Shown here: in pieces, positions 29,875 through 29,916 of the stretch
Position numbering within the stretch: position 1 is the stretch's first letter
Layout of the letters: each line of letters begins with the position of its first letter
Origin: Candidatus Giovannonibacteria bacterium RIFCSPHIGHO2_02_43_16
Lineage (GTDB): Bacteria > Patescibacteriota > Minisyncoccia > JACPKW01 > UBA11713
Assembly (NCBI GenBank): GCA_001778545.1
Contig: MFHJ01000025.1
Location: forward strand, 1 to 29,916
Reading direction: 5' to 3'
DNA: 29,916 nt
Notes under the pieces: generated by a model
Database searches by the model: none
Told to the model about the DNA's origin: nothing
Seen by the model: only the letters and a program-made list of their open reading frames with translations
Program-made: the position numbers and the translations under genes

Positions 29875-29916
29875 TTAGTGTGAGGATGAGTAGTTTGTAT
29901 TTAGGGACGTAAATTT

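Noticed and set aside
1..29916. CRISPR array, prophage or integrase-borne island
   Set aside because: No regularly spaced direct repeats, cas genes, phage structural genes or recombinase were seen; the only mobile-like signals are the GIY-YIG loci and hairpins.

Overview
The window looks like a piece of the chromosome of a Patescibacteria (CPR) bacterium, most likely from the Parcubacteria/Paceibacteria side. The evidence is as follows. The S10-spc ribosomal operon lacks the uL30 gene between rpsE and rplO. Several proteins are trimmed: adenylate kinase without a LID domain and a phosphoglycerate kinase of only 319 residues. S12 carries an insertion I associate with CPR. Small GIY-YIG nucleases and a C-terminal zinc-ribbon relic of a CPR-like type are present. 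TAA, TAG and TGA all serve as stops, so the genetic code is the standard one. The lineage call rests on family knowledge, not on a search.

Layout. Positions 1-4022 (minus) hold a tight operon: GT2 glycosyltransferase, GalT-like transferase, DedA membrane protein, triosephosphate isomerase and short phosphoglycerate kinase. Positions 4048-5868 (minus) are a second unit in which a toxin-antitoxin-like pair leads directly into adk and map. Positions 5910-7259 carry a zinc-ribbon relic and a membrane-anchored 404-residue protein of unknown function. Positions 7314-18286 (minus) run tuf, rpsJ, rplC, rplD, rplW, rplB, rpsS, rplV, rpsC, rplP, rpmC, rpsQ, rplN, rplX, rplE, rpsN, rpsH, rplF, rplR, rpsE, rplO, secY, from a good sigma70-type promoter before tuf. 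Positions 18371-18937 are a small two-gene unit with its own promoter, Shine-Dalgarno sites and terminator. Positions 18966-22338 (minus) are rpsL, rpsG, a small membrane protein gene and fusA. A GIY-YIG cassette bounded by 14-bp inverted repeats follows (22378-22647), then an M50 protease. From 23376 the plus strand carries rpmB, an HD-domain hydrolase, a second GIY-YIG gene abutting tRNA-Lys, a membrane protein gene, and a membrane-anchored Clp-like AAA+ ATPase. The end (27300-29916) is accessory: an isolated 127-residue gene with strong signals, tRNA-Pro, a lipid- or membrane-anchored secreted protein, a receiver-like protein without its phospho-acceptor, a Nudix hydrolase and tRNA-Arg.

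Functionally the core is translation (21 ribosomal proteins, EF-Tu, EF-G), protein export (SecY), N-terminal Met removal and nucleotide balance, plus lower glycolysis and a sugar-transfer function.

Three signals stand out beyond the genes. (1) A family of G+C-rich hairpins lies next to both GIY-YIG genes, upstream of rplC, and in frame inside fusA; one pair of copies differs by a compensatory base-pair swap, and one GIY-YIG gene sits between perfect terminal inverted repeats like a minimal mobile element. (2) Many first genes have a -10 box about 6 nt before ATG, which predicts leaderless mRNAs, while three small orphan genes have classical promoters and strong Shine-Dalgarno sites. (3) The Clp-like ATPase has lost the D1 catalytic signature, both aromatic pore loops and the ClpP-docking loop, yet keeps an intact D2 ATPase and a membrane anchor next to a membrane partner.
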